In this document: piece after piece, positions 37,778 to 47,586 of the stretch | How the letters are laid out: every line of letters begins with the position of its first letter | How positions within the stretch are numbered: the first letter of the stretch is position 1 | Assembly: GCA_016185435.1 (NCBI GenBank) | Contig: JACPNN010000023.1 | Coordinates: forward strand, 62,001 to 126,000 | Direction of reading: 5' to 3' | Length of the DNA stretch: 64,000 nt | Source of the DNA: Candidatus Aenigmatarchaeota archaeon | Lineage (GTDB): Archaea; Aenigmatarchaeota; Aenigmatarchaeia; QMZP01 | Position numbers and translations under genes: made by a program | Notes under the pieces: generated by a model | Databases searched by the model: none | What the model saw: the letters and a program-made list of their open reading frames with translations, nothing else | What the model was told of the DNA's origin: nothing

Positions 37778-38950
37778 TCACTTCTCAAACAATATCTCTA
37801 TAACCTCCCCGTCCTTTAATACATGGTCTGCCCCGACCTTTTTCCTGTCCAGCCCGACGCCGCCTATGAATTTTTCGGCAAACTGCGTGTGAACCCTTGA
37901 GGCAAACTCTTTCAGCGCCGTCCCTTTTTTCACAAGAAACGCATCAGGAAGCACATTGCCTTTCGTGTCAGTCAGCCTGCTTATGTTTGCCACAGGGTAG
38001 ACAACTATCATGCCCAGCAGGCCAAAGGCTGCCTCATTTATCGCCCCCTGGATCCCTGTGCTGCCGTATTTTTCAAGGACGCTTTTCCTTATATAGTCCA
38101 ATCCTCTTCTCTGCTCCTCATTCAATCCGTCCCTTGTTCTGAAATCAGAATCCCCAGGCATGTATTCAATCAGCCCCTTTTCAGCGGCTTTCCTGAGAGC
38201 GAGCTCGGATGCAGCCGAGCATGGAACAATACCGTAGCCTTTTTCTCCTAATTTTTTTATGTTTCTTTCTGATGCTTCAACGTCAGCCTTATTTGCAGCT
38301 ATTATGCAAGGCTTTGATTTTTTCCTCAGAAAAGAAACAAACTCCATAAGATTTTCGCTGCCTGACAGGACAAAACCTGCTTCGGACATGGCATGCTTTA
38401 TATCATCTTCCGATATCCCCAGGCCGGAAAGCTGGCCATGCAGGGCTTTTTCAGGCTTCTCTTTTGTCGCTTCCGCCTTCCTTCTTATATTTTCAATATT
38501 TCTTTTCAATATTCCTTCAATCCAGAAATCAAGTTCCTTCTCAAAAAATTCCACATCTTCAAGAGGGTCATGATCGCCAGCCTTGCATACATTGCCTTCA
38601 ATATCAGTAGAGCCGGATGCGTCTATTACATGAATCAGACAGCTTGCCTGCATAATATCCGAAAGAAACTGGTTCCCTAAACCCTTTCCCAGATGCGCGT
38701 CAGGCACGAGGCCTGCAATGTCAATAAGCTTTACCGGGATAAATCTGTAGCCATTTCTGCATATCGAATTATTAGGGTTACATTTGACATTCAGTTCCCC
38801 GCATCTGCATTTCACCCTGGCATAGCTTATCCCGATATTGGGCCGTATTGTAGTAAAAACCCTGCCGCTTATCTCGGCATCTATCAGGGTTGCCGCTGAG
38901 AAAAAGGTCGTCTTTCCCACATTTGTCTTTCCGGCTATTCCAATTTCCAT
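37778..38950 (-). CDS. YchF/OBG-type GTPase with TGS domain
   Basis: GIAGKTNVGKTTFFSAATL, LIDIAGLVPDAHLGKGLGNQFL, NKADV. Confidence 0.92.
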   Translation of the reverse strand: MEIGIAGKTNVGKTTFFSAATLIDAEISGRVFTTIRPNIGISYARVKCRCGELNVKCNPNNSICRNGYRFIPVKLIDIAGLVPDAHLGKGLGNQFLSDIMQASCLIHVIDASGSTDIEGNVCKAGDHDPLEDVEFFEKELDFWIEGILKRNIENIRRKAEATKEKPEKALHGQLSGLGISEDDIKHAMSEAGFVLSGSENLMEFVSFLRKKSKPCIIAANKADVEASERNIKKLGEKGYGIVPCSAASELALRKAAEKGLIEYMPGDSDFRTRDGLNEEQRRGLDYIRKSVLEKYGSTGIQGAINEAAFGLLGMIVVYPVANISRLTDTKGNVLPDAFLVKKGTALKEFASRVHTQFAEKFIGGVGLDRKKVGADHVLKDGEVIEILFEK

Positions 38951-39014
38951 ATAGAGAATTGCCTGCCTTCTTTAAGTTTGCGCGCCAGCGGCTTTCCACA
39001 GGTCATCTGAACTA

Positions 39015-39034
39015 CTACGGGCTAAAGCCCGTGG
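39015..39034. repeat. REP/IS200-IS605-end-like palindrome
   Basis: CTACGGGCTAAAGCCCGTGG: perfect 7-bp stem ACGGGCT/AGCCCGT with AA loop. Confidence 0.35.
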
Positions 39035-39184
39035 TGTCTAAATGGAGCCTTGCTAACAGAAATAAAGGAAAACTTAGAAAACAATCAGTTTTATTTAAAA
39101 TTGTTATCCAAAATAAGAAAAAATATAGTTTTTATTAATCAAAACAGGCAAAAGCCTTATATTTGCTCAGAGGCCATAGAGCAT

Positions 39185-40657
39185 ATGGATTCCCCCGCCG
39201 GGATAGGGAATGCGCAGCAGCTCCTGGGGCAGAACAAAGTGAACAATGTGCTCTGCTTCTTCAGCGACATCAGGGGCATACTCCAGAGCTTCACCATCCC
39301 TGTTTCAGAGTTCACAGAGGGCGATGCGTTCAGGGACGGCATAGGCTTTGACGGCAGTTCTATAAGGGGTTTCAAAGGCATACACGTGAGCGATATGGTG
39401 TGGATGCCCTCTCCTGAAACAGCAAGGATAATCCCCTGGATAGACGAAGGGATACACAAGTCTGCAATCGTTTTCGGGAATATCCATGAAGCTTTTGGAG
39501 AAAAGGATGGCGGCAGAATATCAGATGTCGACCCAAGAGGCCATGTGGCAAAGAAGGCTGTGGAGATGGCAGAATCGATGGGATATACAGCCATCTTCGG
39601 CCCTGAGATTGAGTTCTTCGTCTTCGAGAGCCTCGATCCCACACAGCTTCATTTTGATTTGTGGGCTTCGCCCTCCGGAGGGAAGAATGACAGTTGGGGC
39701 GCTCCAAGGGTCGTGCCAAAATCACCTGAACTCAGGCCGGGCAATACCATACTGAGGCCCAAGGAAGCGTATTTCAGAGCGCCTCCTGAGGATCCCACAC
39801 ATAACTACAGGAATGAGGTGGCGCATAACCTTACAAAAATGGGGGTCAGAGTCGAATACCACCACCATGAGGTTGCCACTGCCGGCCAGGTGGAGATAAA
39901 TTACAGGGCGATGCAGGCCATAGAATGCGCCGATGCCTTTTACCTCTACAAGTTCACGGCAAGAAATATCGCCCAGAAGTTCGGCTGGATGGCTACATTC
40001 ATGCCAAAACCCGTATACTTGGACAACGCTTCTGGCATGCATACGCACATGAGTTTATGGAAAGGCGAGCCATTTTCAGGAGAAAATGCCTTCTTCGACA
40101 AAGACGACGAGTTCGGCCTGAGCCAGACGGCAAGGTACTATATTGGCGGGCTGCTGGACCATGCGCGGGCGATAACAGCAATCACCTGCCCCACAGTGAA
40201 CAGCTACAAGAGGCTGGTTCCGGGATTTGAGGCCCCGATAAACGTCTGCTGGAGCCCCCGGAACAGGTCAGCCCTCATAAGGGTTCCCATGTACTTCAGG
40301 GGCAACAAATCAGCAAGGTGCGAATACAGGGGCTGCGACCCTTCATGCAATCCCTATCTTGCATTTTCTGTTCTTCTTGCTGCCGGCCTGGACGGAATCA
40401 AAAGCAAGAAAGAGCCTGCCCAGGCCCTGAGGCATGATGTATACGAGATGTCAGCAGAAGAGAAAAAGAAAAATAATGTGGAAGAGCTCCCCACAACACT
40501 GAGAGACGCTTTGGAGGCCCTGCAGAGCGATGAGGTGATAAAAAAAGTATTGGGAAGCCATATCTTCGACGCTTTCACAGAATTGAAGAGGAATGACTGG
40601 AACCAGTACTGCCTGTACATAACGCCGTGGGAGTACATGAAATATATTGATTATTGA
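39185..40657 (+). CDS. glnA: Glutamine synthetase
   Basis: GIGFDGSSIRGF, GPEIEFFVF, SGMHTHMS, KRLVPGFEAPINVCWS; start at internal Met. Confidence 0.95.
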   Translation: MDSPAGIGNAQQLLGQNKVNNVLCFFSDIRGILQSFTIPVSEFTEGDAFRDGIGFDGSSIRGFKGIHVSDMVWMPSPETARIIPWIDEGIHKSAIVFGNIHEAFGEKDGGRISDVDPRGHVAKKAVEMAESMGYTAIFGPEIEFFVFESLDPTQLHFDLWASPSGGKNDSWGAPRVVPKSPELRPGNTILRPKEAYFRAPPEDPTHNYRNEVAHNLTKMGVRVEYHHHEVATAGQVEINYRAMQAIECADAFYLYKFTARNIAQKFGWMATFMPKPVYLDNASGMHTHMSLWKGEPFSGENAFFDKDDEFGLSQTARYYIGGLLDHARAITAITCPTVNSYKRLVPGFEAPINVCWSPRNRSALIRVPMYFRGNKSARCEYRGCDPSCNPYLAFSVLLAAGLDGIKSKKEPAQALRHDVYEMSAEEKKKNNVEELPTTLRDALEALQSDEVIKKVLGSHIFDAFTELKRNDWNQYCLYITPWEYMKYIDY

Positions 40658-41046
40658 GGATGCTCCCTGCCTTTTCCCTGCATTCTCCTCTCCTTCCCGT
40701 CTGTAAAAGCCATTTTTATATATCCATGATCCTCAATTTCCGCGACTGTTCCCACCATGTCTAGCCCTTCATGATATCTTTTCTCGCCGACATAGTATCT
40801 GCCATTTGGGTCGTAAAGGATCTCCTTTTTCCTGTCACTCGGTTTGTATCTCTCCAATCTCCCTTTTCGTCTCACATCTATATACTGCGGAAATTTCACA
40901 ATCAGGTCCAGTGTGAAAGCCTCTGACATACCTTTGGATTTGAGAACGGCAATCATGTCGCTCTTCGAATATCCTTCCTCAGTATCGCAGCATGTGGCGA
41001 AGATGCCAAGCGCATCCAGCTCCCTCTCGTTAGGCAATGTTTCCAT
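40651..41046 (-). CDS. Hypothetical protein
   Basis: 131-aa ORF. Confidence 0.6.
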   Translation of the reverse strand: METLPNERELDALGIFATCCDTEEGYSKSDMIAVLKSKGMSEAFTLDLIVKFPQYIDVRRKGRLERYKPSDRKKEILYDPNGRYYVGEKRYHEGLDMVGTVAEIEDHGYIKMAFTDGKERRMQGKGREHPQ

Positions 41047-41085
41047 TTTGTAGATTGATCAAGAGCTATTTAAGGCTTTTAAAAA

Positions 41086-41946
41086 TCAGACGATGTTCCG
41101 GAATTTCCATCCAAGCATCTCTGACTGCCTTTTGTAGGCCTTTTCTATATTTCTTAAATCCCTTTCCGTCTGGCTCTTCCCTATGATGTAATAGGCCGAA
41201 AGAAGGGAGCCGAGATATGTCTTATCCTTCAGCCTGTAAACTTCCTCCCCCTCAAAACCCAGGTCAAGATTTATGGAGAAGACAAGCCTGTCCCTGGGCT
41301 GCATCAGATACCCCAGATGCATGCCATGAGTTATGCCTTCCCCATTAGCGCTTATGCCTTCCAGGCTTTCCATCACCTTTGTTGCGGCGATCCTCGCTAT
41401 CGGCGCGTGGCCATCATCTGAAAGGAAGATTATGTTTTTGTATTTCCTCAGATCAGGAATTTCTATTTTACTTATTGACTTTTGTATTTTTTTCACATCC
41501 TCTTTGAGAAGCCAGTAGAGCATGGAGCCATATGTGCTGACATTGAAGCTGGGAGGCTCCTTGAACGAGGGGAGGACAAATATCTTTCCGGTGACGAATT
41601 CCTTTGACGGAGCATCCCTGTTTACTGTTATCAAATTGAACTGAAACCCCTTTTCCTTCAGGAACCTTGCAGCCGGCACCGCATCCTTGCCTGCTGAGGC
41701 TGAAATATAGTTTATGCTCGGGAAATCCTTCCTGCCATGGCGCGAAAGAAAAGTCTTGTATGCGCTTGTATTTATGGCCACGCCCCCAAGCTTCATGGCA
41801 AAAACAGAGCATATGTTGAAGGCATTCCCGCTCCCTATGAAGACGTTCCATGGATCCTTTCTCATTTCCAGTTCAGGATACTCCCATTTCTGCAGGCTCT
41901 TGAGGGTCTCCAGAGCGAAATAGTCAAGCTTCATAATATCATTCAT
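41086..41946 (-). CDS. SIS-like (sugar isomerase) domain protein
   Basis: NVFIGSGNAFNICSVFAMKLGGVAINTSAYKTF resembles SIS fold GSG...A. Confidence 0.5.
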   Translation of the reverse strand: MNDIMKLDYFALETLKSLQKWEYPELEMRKDPWNVFIGSGNAFNICSVFAMKLGGVAINTSAYKTFLSRHGRKDFPSINYISASAGKDAVPAARFLKEKGFQFNLITVNRDAPSKEFVTGKIFVLPSFKEPPSFNVSTYGSMLYWLLKEDVKKIQKSISKIEIPDLRKYKNIIFLSDDGHAPIARIAATKVMESLEGISANGEGITHGMHLGYLMQPRDRLVFSINLDLGFEGEEVYRLKDKTYLGSLLSAYYIIGKSQTERDLRNIEKAYKRQSEMLGWKFRNIV

Positions 41947-41964
41947 TATCAGGCAGTTAAATTC

Positions 41965-42360
41965 TTAAAAGAAGGCGAGCCAGAGGAGATAGAGCAGATA
42001 CAAATGTCTCAATGGAAGGGCATGAGACCCTTTCTTTATTTTCAGGATGGACAGCAATGTATTTATCAAAACAAAGAAAAGCAAATAGGGGCTTCTTATA
42101 AAAATCACAAGCTCTGAAACCCTGTCGCATGCAAGGTCCACCACAAGCCCCTTCTTCCCATTTTTTCCGAATTTCCTTGCCACAAGGCCGTCATATAAAT
42201 CGAGGAGCAGGACAATGGATATTATCACTATCTGTTGAAGAGGGATTTGTGTAAAAAGAAAAAGGGCGCTAAAGATTACTGACAATCTTGAAACATTATC
42301 CGGTTCAATATCAATAACAAGCGGATCCATCAGCCGAGAAGCCGTCTTCCTGAAATCCAT
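41965..42360 (-). CDS. CDP-alcohol phosphatidyltransferase family protein
   Basis: DLYDGLVARKFGKNGKKGLVVDLACDR approximates DGxxAR(x)nGx3Dx3D. Confidence 0.75.
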   Translation of the reverse strand: MDFRKTASRLMDPLVIDIEPDNVSRLSVIFSALFLFTQIPLQQIVIISIVLLLDLYDGLVARKFGKNGKKGLVVDLACDRVSELVIFIRSPYLLFFVLINTLLSILKIKKGSHALPLRHLYLLYLLWLAFF

Positions 42361-42758
42361 ATTTCGCCTCCATACAGATTCAACCCAATAAGCCAAATAG
42401 CTGCCCCAAGAGCGAGCTTTCCTTTCATGCCAAGGTTGAAATCCACTTTATCCTTCAGGAAGGGCCTGAAAGGCTTTGTCTCGCCGGCAAGGAAATCAAG
42501 AAGAATATGGCTCATGTAGCCGAAAGCCATGGAAAAAAGATATGGCCCGAAATAAGGCGATAAGAAAGAAAGGGCAAAGACAAACATTGATGCAAAGGGG
42601 ATTTCCCCTATGAATGTGTGGCTTTCCGATCTGAAAAATCTCTTTTTTGGGTATGTGTAGAGCTTGTCCATATCGGGCAGAAGGCTCCCGACGATGACCC
42701 ACAAATCGAAGCGCTGGTTAAGTATCAGGGCAAAGAGGGCGTGGCTTATGAGATCCAT
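42330..42758 (-). CDS. Membrane-bound metal-dependent hydrolase (YdjM-like)
   Basis: MDLISHALFALIL, GSLLPDMDKL, SHTFIGEIPF, SHILLDFL. Confidence 0.8.
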   Translation of the reverse strand: MDLISHALFALILNQRFDLWVIVGSLLPDMDKLYTYPKKRFFRSESHTFIGEIPFASMFVFALSFLSPYFGPYLFSMAFGYMSHILLDFLAGETKPFRPFLKDKVDFNLGMKGKLALGAAIWLIGLNLYGGEIWISGRRLLG

Positions 42759-42759
42759 A

Positions 42760-43113
42760 CTATTTTCCCTTCTTGGCGTTCTCGAACCTGCGAAGGCCTG
42801 CAAGCTTTCTTATCAGAGAGGAGAAGTATGCGGCCAAAAAGATGAGCACAGCGAGGATGCCATAGGCGAGCGAAAAGCCGGACAGCAGGGACGCCGCAGA
42901 AAGGAGGGCCCCAACAGCAGCGAAAAAAATGACAGTTCCTGTGTGCCTCCTGCTGCTGAACGGCATCACGCCGTCAGTGAAAACTATGGCGCCCAGGATG
43001 AGTAGGATGAGCTGAAGGAGCATATTTCCAGAGCCGAAGAGGCCGAGGATGACAAAAGAGCCTGAAACCACTCCCTTGGCTATGCTCCTGAAGTCAGTCA
43101 TTGGCATGTCAGT
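42760..43113 (-). CDS. Membrane protein
   Basis: Several hydrophobic segments; start Met ambiguous. Confidence 0.55.
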   Translation of the reverse strand, partial: TDMPMTDFRSIAKGVVSGSFVILGLFGSGNMLLQLILLILGAIVFTDGVMPFSSRRHTGTVIFFAAVGALLSAASLLSGFSLAYGILAVLIFLAAYFSSLIRKLAGLRRFENAKKGK

Positions 43114-43189
43114 CTCAAGTGCCATATAATATCTAATTTGGGGCGGGGGATATAAAGAGTTTTATGCCTTCCCTGCAATACTAAGCATG

Positions 43190-43257
43190 GCAGCTTCAAA
43201 ACCCAGTATGTCGAAAGCTCGAAGGAGTATGTCAGGAAGAGGAAGGGATACAGTTAG
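43190..43257 (+). pseudogene. Truncated duplicate of the PQQ-like protein C-terminus
   Basis: Encodes GSFKTQYVESSKEYVRKRKGYS*, near-identical DNA to 45084-45144. Confidence 0.75.
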
Positions 43258-43340
43258 CCCCACATTTTCCAGAATTATAGCCTCTTCACAGGCGGCGAGC
43301 TCTGTCTGGGATTTATAAACCGATAAGGTAATATCATAAT

Positions 43341-43541
43341 ATGAAGATTGAACAAAGGATACTCGAAAAGCTTGAGAAGATAGAGAATGATGTAGAGGAA
43401 ATAAGAGAGCACATGATAGATGTAGATACTATTCTCACGGTAGAAGAAAAAATACTTCTTGATGAGAGCGTCAAGAACGAAAGAGGAAGAAAGTTAATTT
43501 CATTAGAGGAACTTGAGAATGTTAGAAATAAAACTGGATAA
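43341..43541 (+). CDS. RelB-like antitoxin
   Basis: 66-aa ORF overlapping a downstream RelE-like frame. Confidence 0.65.
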   Translation: MKIEQRILEKLEKIENDVEEIREHMIDVDTILTVEEKILLDESVKNERGRKLISLEELENVRNKTG

Positions 43542-43774
43542 ACAACCTTACCAGTTTCTCAGGAAGTGCGAAAAGGAGCTATTTGATCGAATCACTGCTA
43601 AACTGAAGGAATTGAAACAGAACCCTGTCCCACAGGATGCGAAAAGGATCGTCGGTTATGAGCCGCCAACATTCAGGATAAGGATCGGGAAATACAGGGG
43701 TGCTGTACAAGATAAGCTATGAGACGGAAACTATTATAGTGGTGAAAATAGATCACAGGGACAGAGTCTATTGA
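43519..43774 (+). pseudogene. RelE-like toxin with apparent +1 frameshift at GGGG
   Basis: IRIGKYR in frame 1 then VLYKISYETETIIVVKIDHRDRVY* after removing one G of 43697-43700. Confidence 0.75.
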
Positions 43775-43862
43775 AACATCGCCATGAAGACATTTTTGCC
43801 TTACAGGAAGTATATATTTTCTGATCTTCAGTTCTTTTTAACCTTTCGGAAAAATATAGTCT

Positions 43863-45146
43863 ATGCCATACATTTCCCCTGAAGACATCTCCCTGTCAGG
43901 AATAATGCAATCAGGCGACTTCATCTCAAACCTGATGATGATAGAGATCAGGGAGACTGCCAAGCTGCATGAGGTGCCTGCATTCCATTTCGAGGCAGGC
44001 GGAGGAAGCATCGGCTCAAGCGCTGCAATACATAAGGGCATCATCTACTTTGGGGCCCAGGACAACACCCTCTATGCCCTGACCAAGGACGGGCAGCTTC
44101 TGTGGAAGTTCCACACCAATGGAGGCGTAGTCTCCTCTCCAAAAATCCTCAACGAGAAAATAGTATTCGGCTGCTATGATCACAGCGTCTATGCACTTAA
44201 CCTTGACGGCAAGCTCTTATGGAAATTTGATACCGAAGGCAAGATTATATCGAACCCTCTGATAGCAGAAGATACGATATTTCTAGGCAGTGAAGATCAG
44301 AGGCTCTATGCTATCTCCCAGGAAGGCAGGAAGCTCTGGGACTTTGCCACTGAAGGGAAGATAGCTTCAAATGCCTCCTTTTCAGATGGCCTCATATTCT
44401 TCGGCTCGTTCGACGGTAACCTCTATGCCCTGACAACGGAGGGGAGGCTTGAATGGAAGCTGCTCGCAAAAGGCCCTGTGTTTTCTACCCAGTCGGCCAA
44501 AGGCAAGGTGTATGCTTCTTCAGCAGACCACAATTTGTATGCCGCTTCTATCAATGGCACCCTCGCCTGGCTTTTCCCTACAAAAGATATAATCGGTTTC
44601 AGGAACCCGGTATATGCTGACGGCAAGATATATGCAGGCTCCGACGACAGGAACATGTACTGCATAGACTTCTCAGGCAGCCTTGGCTGGAGGTTTGCAG
44701 CACAAGAGAGAGTTGTCGCACCTCCCCTTGTTCATGAAGGTGTGGCCTATTTCGGCGATGTCGGGAACAACTTCTTCGCTGTCAAAGAGGGAAGGCTTCT
44801 ATGGAAGGCCGAAACCCAAGGGCCGAACGTTGTGCTTCCAGCCATTCTTGGGGACAGGCTCTTCTTCGGGAGCTGGGACTGCAACTTCTACTGTTTCAAC
44901 TTAAGGGGCGAAAAGCTGTGGCAGTTCTCCACAAGCACAGGCACTCCCACAAAGATACTGCCTCCAGGAGAGCCTGTGATACAGTATTCCAGGCCCAGGC
45001 TGGGAAGCTGGAAAACCGAAGACCTTGACCTCTACAGGCCAACAAGGCAGCAGGGCATCGATTTCGAGAAAAGCCTCTACGGAAGCTTCAAAACCCAGTA
45101 TGTCGAAAGCTCGAAGGAATATGTGAGAAAGAGGAAGGGATACTGA
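43863..45146 (+). CDS. PQQ-like beta-propeller protein
   Basis: Repeats of LYALTKDGQLLWKFHTNGGVVSSPKI type. Confidence 0.93.
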   Translation: MPYISPEDISLSGIMQSGDFISNLMMIEIRETAKLHEVPAFHFEAGGGSIGSSAAIHKGIIYFGAQDNTLYALTKDGQLLWKFHTNGGVVSSPKILNEKIVFGCYDHSVYALNLDGKLLWKFDTEGKIISNPLIAEDTIFLGSEDQRLYAISQEGRKLWDFATEGKIASNASFSDGLIFFGSFDGNLYALTTEGRLEWKLLAKGPVFSTQSAKGKVYASSADHNLYAASINGTLAWLFPTKDIIGFRNPVYADGKIYAGSDDRNMYCIDFSGSLGWRFAAQERVVAPPLVHEGVAYFGDVGNNFFAVKEGRLLWKAETQGPNVVLPAILGDRLFFGSWDCNFYCFNLRGEKLWQFSTSTGTPTKILPPGEPVIQYSRPRLGSWKTEDLDLYRPTRQQGIDFEKSLYGSFKTQYVESSKEYVRKRKGY

Positions 45147-45246
45147 GAAGGCAACTGAGGTTTTTTTTAGGATTTATAAAAGGCATGCGCAGATGCAAAC
45201 AATCCTGCATCGCACATTTAAATACTATTTCACATGAATTCTAATT

Positions 45247-45471
45247 ATGAAACAGCGTCTTTTGAATTTCACGGTGCTGATAGAGCAGGATGAGGATGGC
45301 ATGTATATCGCAAAGGTTCCTGACATACAAGGCTGTTATACGCAGGGCAGGACAATTCCAGAGGTTCTGGAAAGGGCTAAAGAGGCCATGCAAGTGTGCT
45401 TGGAGGCCGAACCTGACACTTACATACCGCTTAAATTTGTTGGAGTCCAGAAGGTCAGCATCCCAGCATGA
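45247..45471 (+). CDS. HicB-family antitoxin
   Basis: FTVLIEQDEDGMYIAKVPDIQGCYTQGRTIPEVLERAKEAM. Confidence 0.9.
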   Translation: MKQRLLNFTVLIEQDEDGMYIAKVPDIQGCYTQGRTIPEVLERAKEAMQVCLEAEPDTYIPLKFVGVQKVSIPA

Positions 45472-45701
45472 CAAAGCTTGTCCCGATTTCTGGCAAAGAG
45501 ATGTGCAAGATGCTTGAAAAGCTAGGCTTTCAGAGGGTGCATCAAAAAGGAAGCCATGTGAGATATATACATCCAGATGGGAGGAAGACAGTAGTGCCCA
45601 TACATGGCAATGAGGATTTAGGCAAAGGGCTTCTCAGAGAGATATTAAAACAGATCAGGCTGAGCAGGGAAGACTATGAAAGGATGAGAAAGGAAGCATA
45701 A
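45468..45701 (+). CDS. HicA-family toxin
   Basis: GKEMCKMLEKLGFQRVHQKGSHVRYIHPDGRKTVVPIHGNEDLGKGLLREILKQ. Confidence 0.93.
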   Translation: MTKLVPISGKEMCKMLEKLGFQRVHQKGSHVRYIHPDGRKTVVPIHGNEDLGKGLLREILKQIRLSREDYERMRKEA

Positions 45702-45750
45702 ATTTTTCAAGCTGTGGAATGAAAACAATTTCCAAAGAATCATCCTCATT

Positions 45751-46305
45751 CTATCCCACAGCCACAGCAGCCGCATGCCCTGTCTCAAGGCTGTATGCCC
45801 TCTTCACCTCATTTACGAATTCATTGACGCTGTTCCTGCAGTTCTCGATGAAGCTCATCCTGGCCTTGTTGTAGAAAAAATAGGAGTAGAGCTCCCATGC
45901 GAGCTTTGTGAGAGGCCACATGCCCACGCCCTTCCATTCTGTCCTTATCCTCGCATTTAGCGTCATGGTGAACTGGCCCTCATTCGTGGTCTTGGAAACA
46001 CTGCCCTGCACCTTTATCTCTATGTGCATCCTGCTGAAGTGGCTGTACCTCTTCACCACCCACCACCTGCTGAAGAAGAGTATAGGGTCGTCTGACGCGT
46101 CCCAGTTGAGCCTGTACCAGTTCCAGCCTGCCTTGCTCACATGGAAGAACGGCCTCAGACTTTCTGTTATTTTCTTCGCCACCCTGAAGGGATCCAGGCC
46201 TGTGTATCTCAAAAGCAGCTGCTTGTCCGGGACGAGGCAGTCGTCATTTATCCTTATCTCTGTCCTCCTTTCAGCGATGAATTTCGAGGCCCCGCTTTCT
46301 GCCAT
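45751..46305 (-). CDS. Hypothetical protein (paralogue of 46356..46901)
   Basis: Shared layout: ...IRTEWKG...YFFYNKARMSFIENCRNSVNEFVNEV. Confidence 0.65.
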   Translation of the reverse strand: MAESGASKFIAERRTEIRINDDCLVPDKQLLLRYTGLDPFRVAKKITESLRPFFHVSKAGWNWYRLNWDASDDPILFFSRWWVVKRYSHFSRMHIEIKVQGSVSKTTNEGQFTMTLNARIRTEWKGVGMWPLTKLAWELYSYFFYNKARMSFIENCRNSVNEFVNEVKRAYSLETGHAAAVAVG

Positions 46306-46355
46306 AATCATCAATTTTTAAGATGTTTCCGGATGCCCTTTCCCAATAAGGCCAA

Positions 46356-46901
46356 TCATACAGGAGGCAGCCTCTCAGGCTCTTCAGCCTTCCCTTCCCT
46401 CAGCTTCTCCATGAAAGCCTTTATCTCCTTTTCATAGAGTATCATTACATGCCTGCACTCTTCAGAATATTCCTCCCTCTTCTGGCGGTAAAAGATCCTG
46501 TGCCAGAATGTCCTTATCATCTCATAGAATATGGAGCGCTGCCATACAGTATCCTGAGGGTATTCTGTCCTCAGCCAGCCCTTCACCACTATCCATGCGT
46601 TGCCTTTCTCATCATTCCCTTCGCCATTGAGGTCGAACCTTATGTACAGGTAGCTGAAGACATCCAGATCCTTGTGCAGCCACCACCTCACCCTGAACTT
46701 GTGCTTCTCCTTCGCAGTGCCCCATTCATACCTCGTCTCCTGGGTTTCAGCGGGCGGCACACTGAAGACGGTCAGCATGAGCTCATACATCTTCCTGTAG
46801 AGCTTTGTTATCCCGGGGCCGACAAACCTTATCTCGACCGTTCCGGGGTCCTCCTCGAAGCACTTGTCCTCCAGAACCATCTTGGTACGGGCAAAGACCA
46901 T
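46356..46901 (-). CDS. Hypothetical protein (paralogue of 45751..46305)
   Basis: Shared layout: ...LRTEYPQ...RIFYRQKREEYSEECRHVMILYEKEI. Confidence 0.65.
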   Translation of the reverse strand: MVFARTKMVLEDKCFEEDPGTVEIRFVGPGITKLYRKMYELMLTVFSVPPAETQETRYEWGTAKEKHKFRVRWWLHKDLDVFSYLYIRFDLNGEGNDEKGNAWIVVKGWLRTEYPQDTVWQRSIFYEMIRTFWHRIFYRQKREEYSEECRHVMILYEKEIKAFMEKLREGKAEEPERLPPV

Positions 46902-46984
46902 ATAGATAAGTATTGCTTTTTTCGGGATAAATACATGCTTTTCTGCAAGCAAGTCTATTTATTCACACATAAAGAATAATAGTT

Positions 46985-47170
46985 ATGGTGCTTTTCGGGA
47001 CGCTTGGCATGATTGCAGGTGCAATCCTCGTGCTGATGGGCGCCTATCTCGTGTTCTTCTTCCCATTCACTATTGAACACCAGCCGACAGAAGGAGGCTT
47101 CACTACAGGCGGGATAATATTGGGCATAATATTCCTCCTGGCAGGCATACTCCTGATTTTCCTTGAATAG
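46985..47170 (+). CDS. Small membrane protein
   Basis: Two hydrophobic helices, 61 aa. Confidence 0.55.
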   Translation: MVLFGTLGMIAGAILVLMGAYLVFFFPFTIEHQPTEGGFTTGGIILGIIFLLAGILLIFLE

Positions 47171-47271
47171 GCCCGTTTTTCGGCTACTTGTATTTCCTTC
47201 CTTTTCCTGCATACAGGCTCTTGCTCACATATGCTGGCAGCCTTTATAAACCTCTAGGCCATTGCTTCATT

Positions 47272-47460
47272 ATGAAAACGCTTACAGCAATCATATTCAA
47301 GGAAGAGGACATGTACATAGCCAAATGCCCAGAAGTAGGCACAGTGAGCCAGGGAATCACAATAGAGGAGGCTGTGAAAAACCTCAAGGAAGCAACAGAA
47401 CTATACCTTGAGGAATTCCCGCTTGCAGAAGAAGGCAAGCCGCTGATAACAGTATTTTGA
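47272..47460 (+). CDS. HicB-like protein without adjacent HicA
   Basis: MKTLTAIIFKEEDMYIAKCPEVGTVSQGITIEEAVKNLKEATELYLE; internal Met start. Confidence 0.85.
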   Translation: MKTLTAIIFKEEDMYIAKCPEVGTVSQGITIEEAVKNLKEATELYLEEFPLAEEGKPLITVF

Positions 47461-47586
47461 CATATGGATATGCTACTTCTACTTTTGCTTTCAGCTTAAA
47501 AAACAGCATGAAATGAAAATATTCAGCCGCATCAATTCCATCAGCCCCATCAAAAGGTTAAAGCAGGGTTCAGCCAATTATATTAT

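Noticed and set aside
39660-39680. GGGCTTCGCCC hairpin like those in the attC-like sites
   Set aside because: This copy lies within the glnA coding sequence and is explained by codons (WASPS); no wider palindrome.
45241-45474. Antisense ORF over HicB
   Set aside because: The plus-strand HicB/HicA pair with a 4-bp overlap is far better supported.
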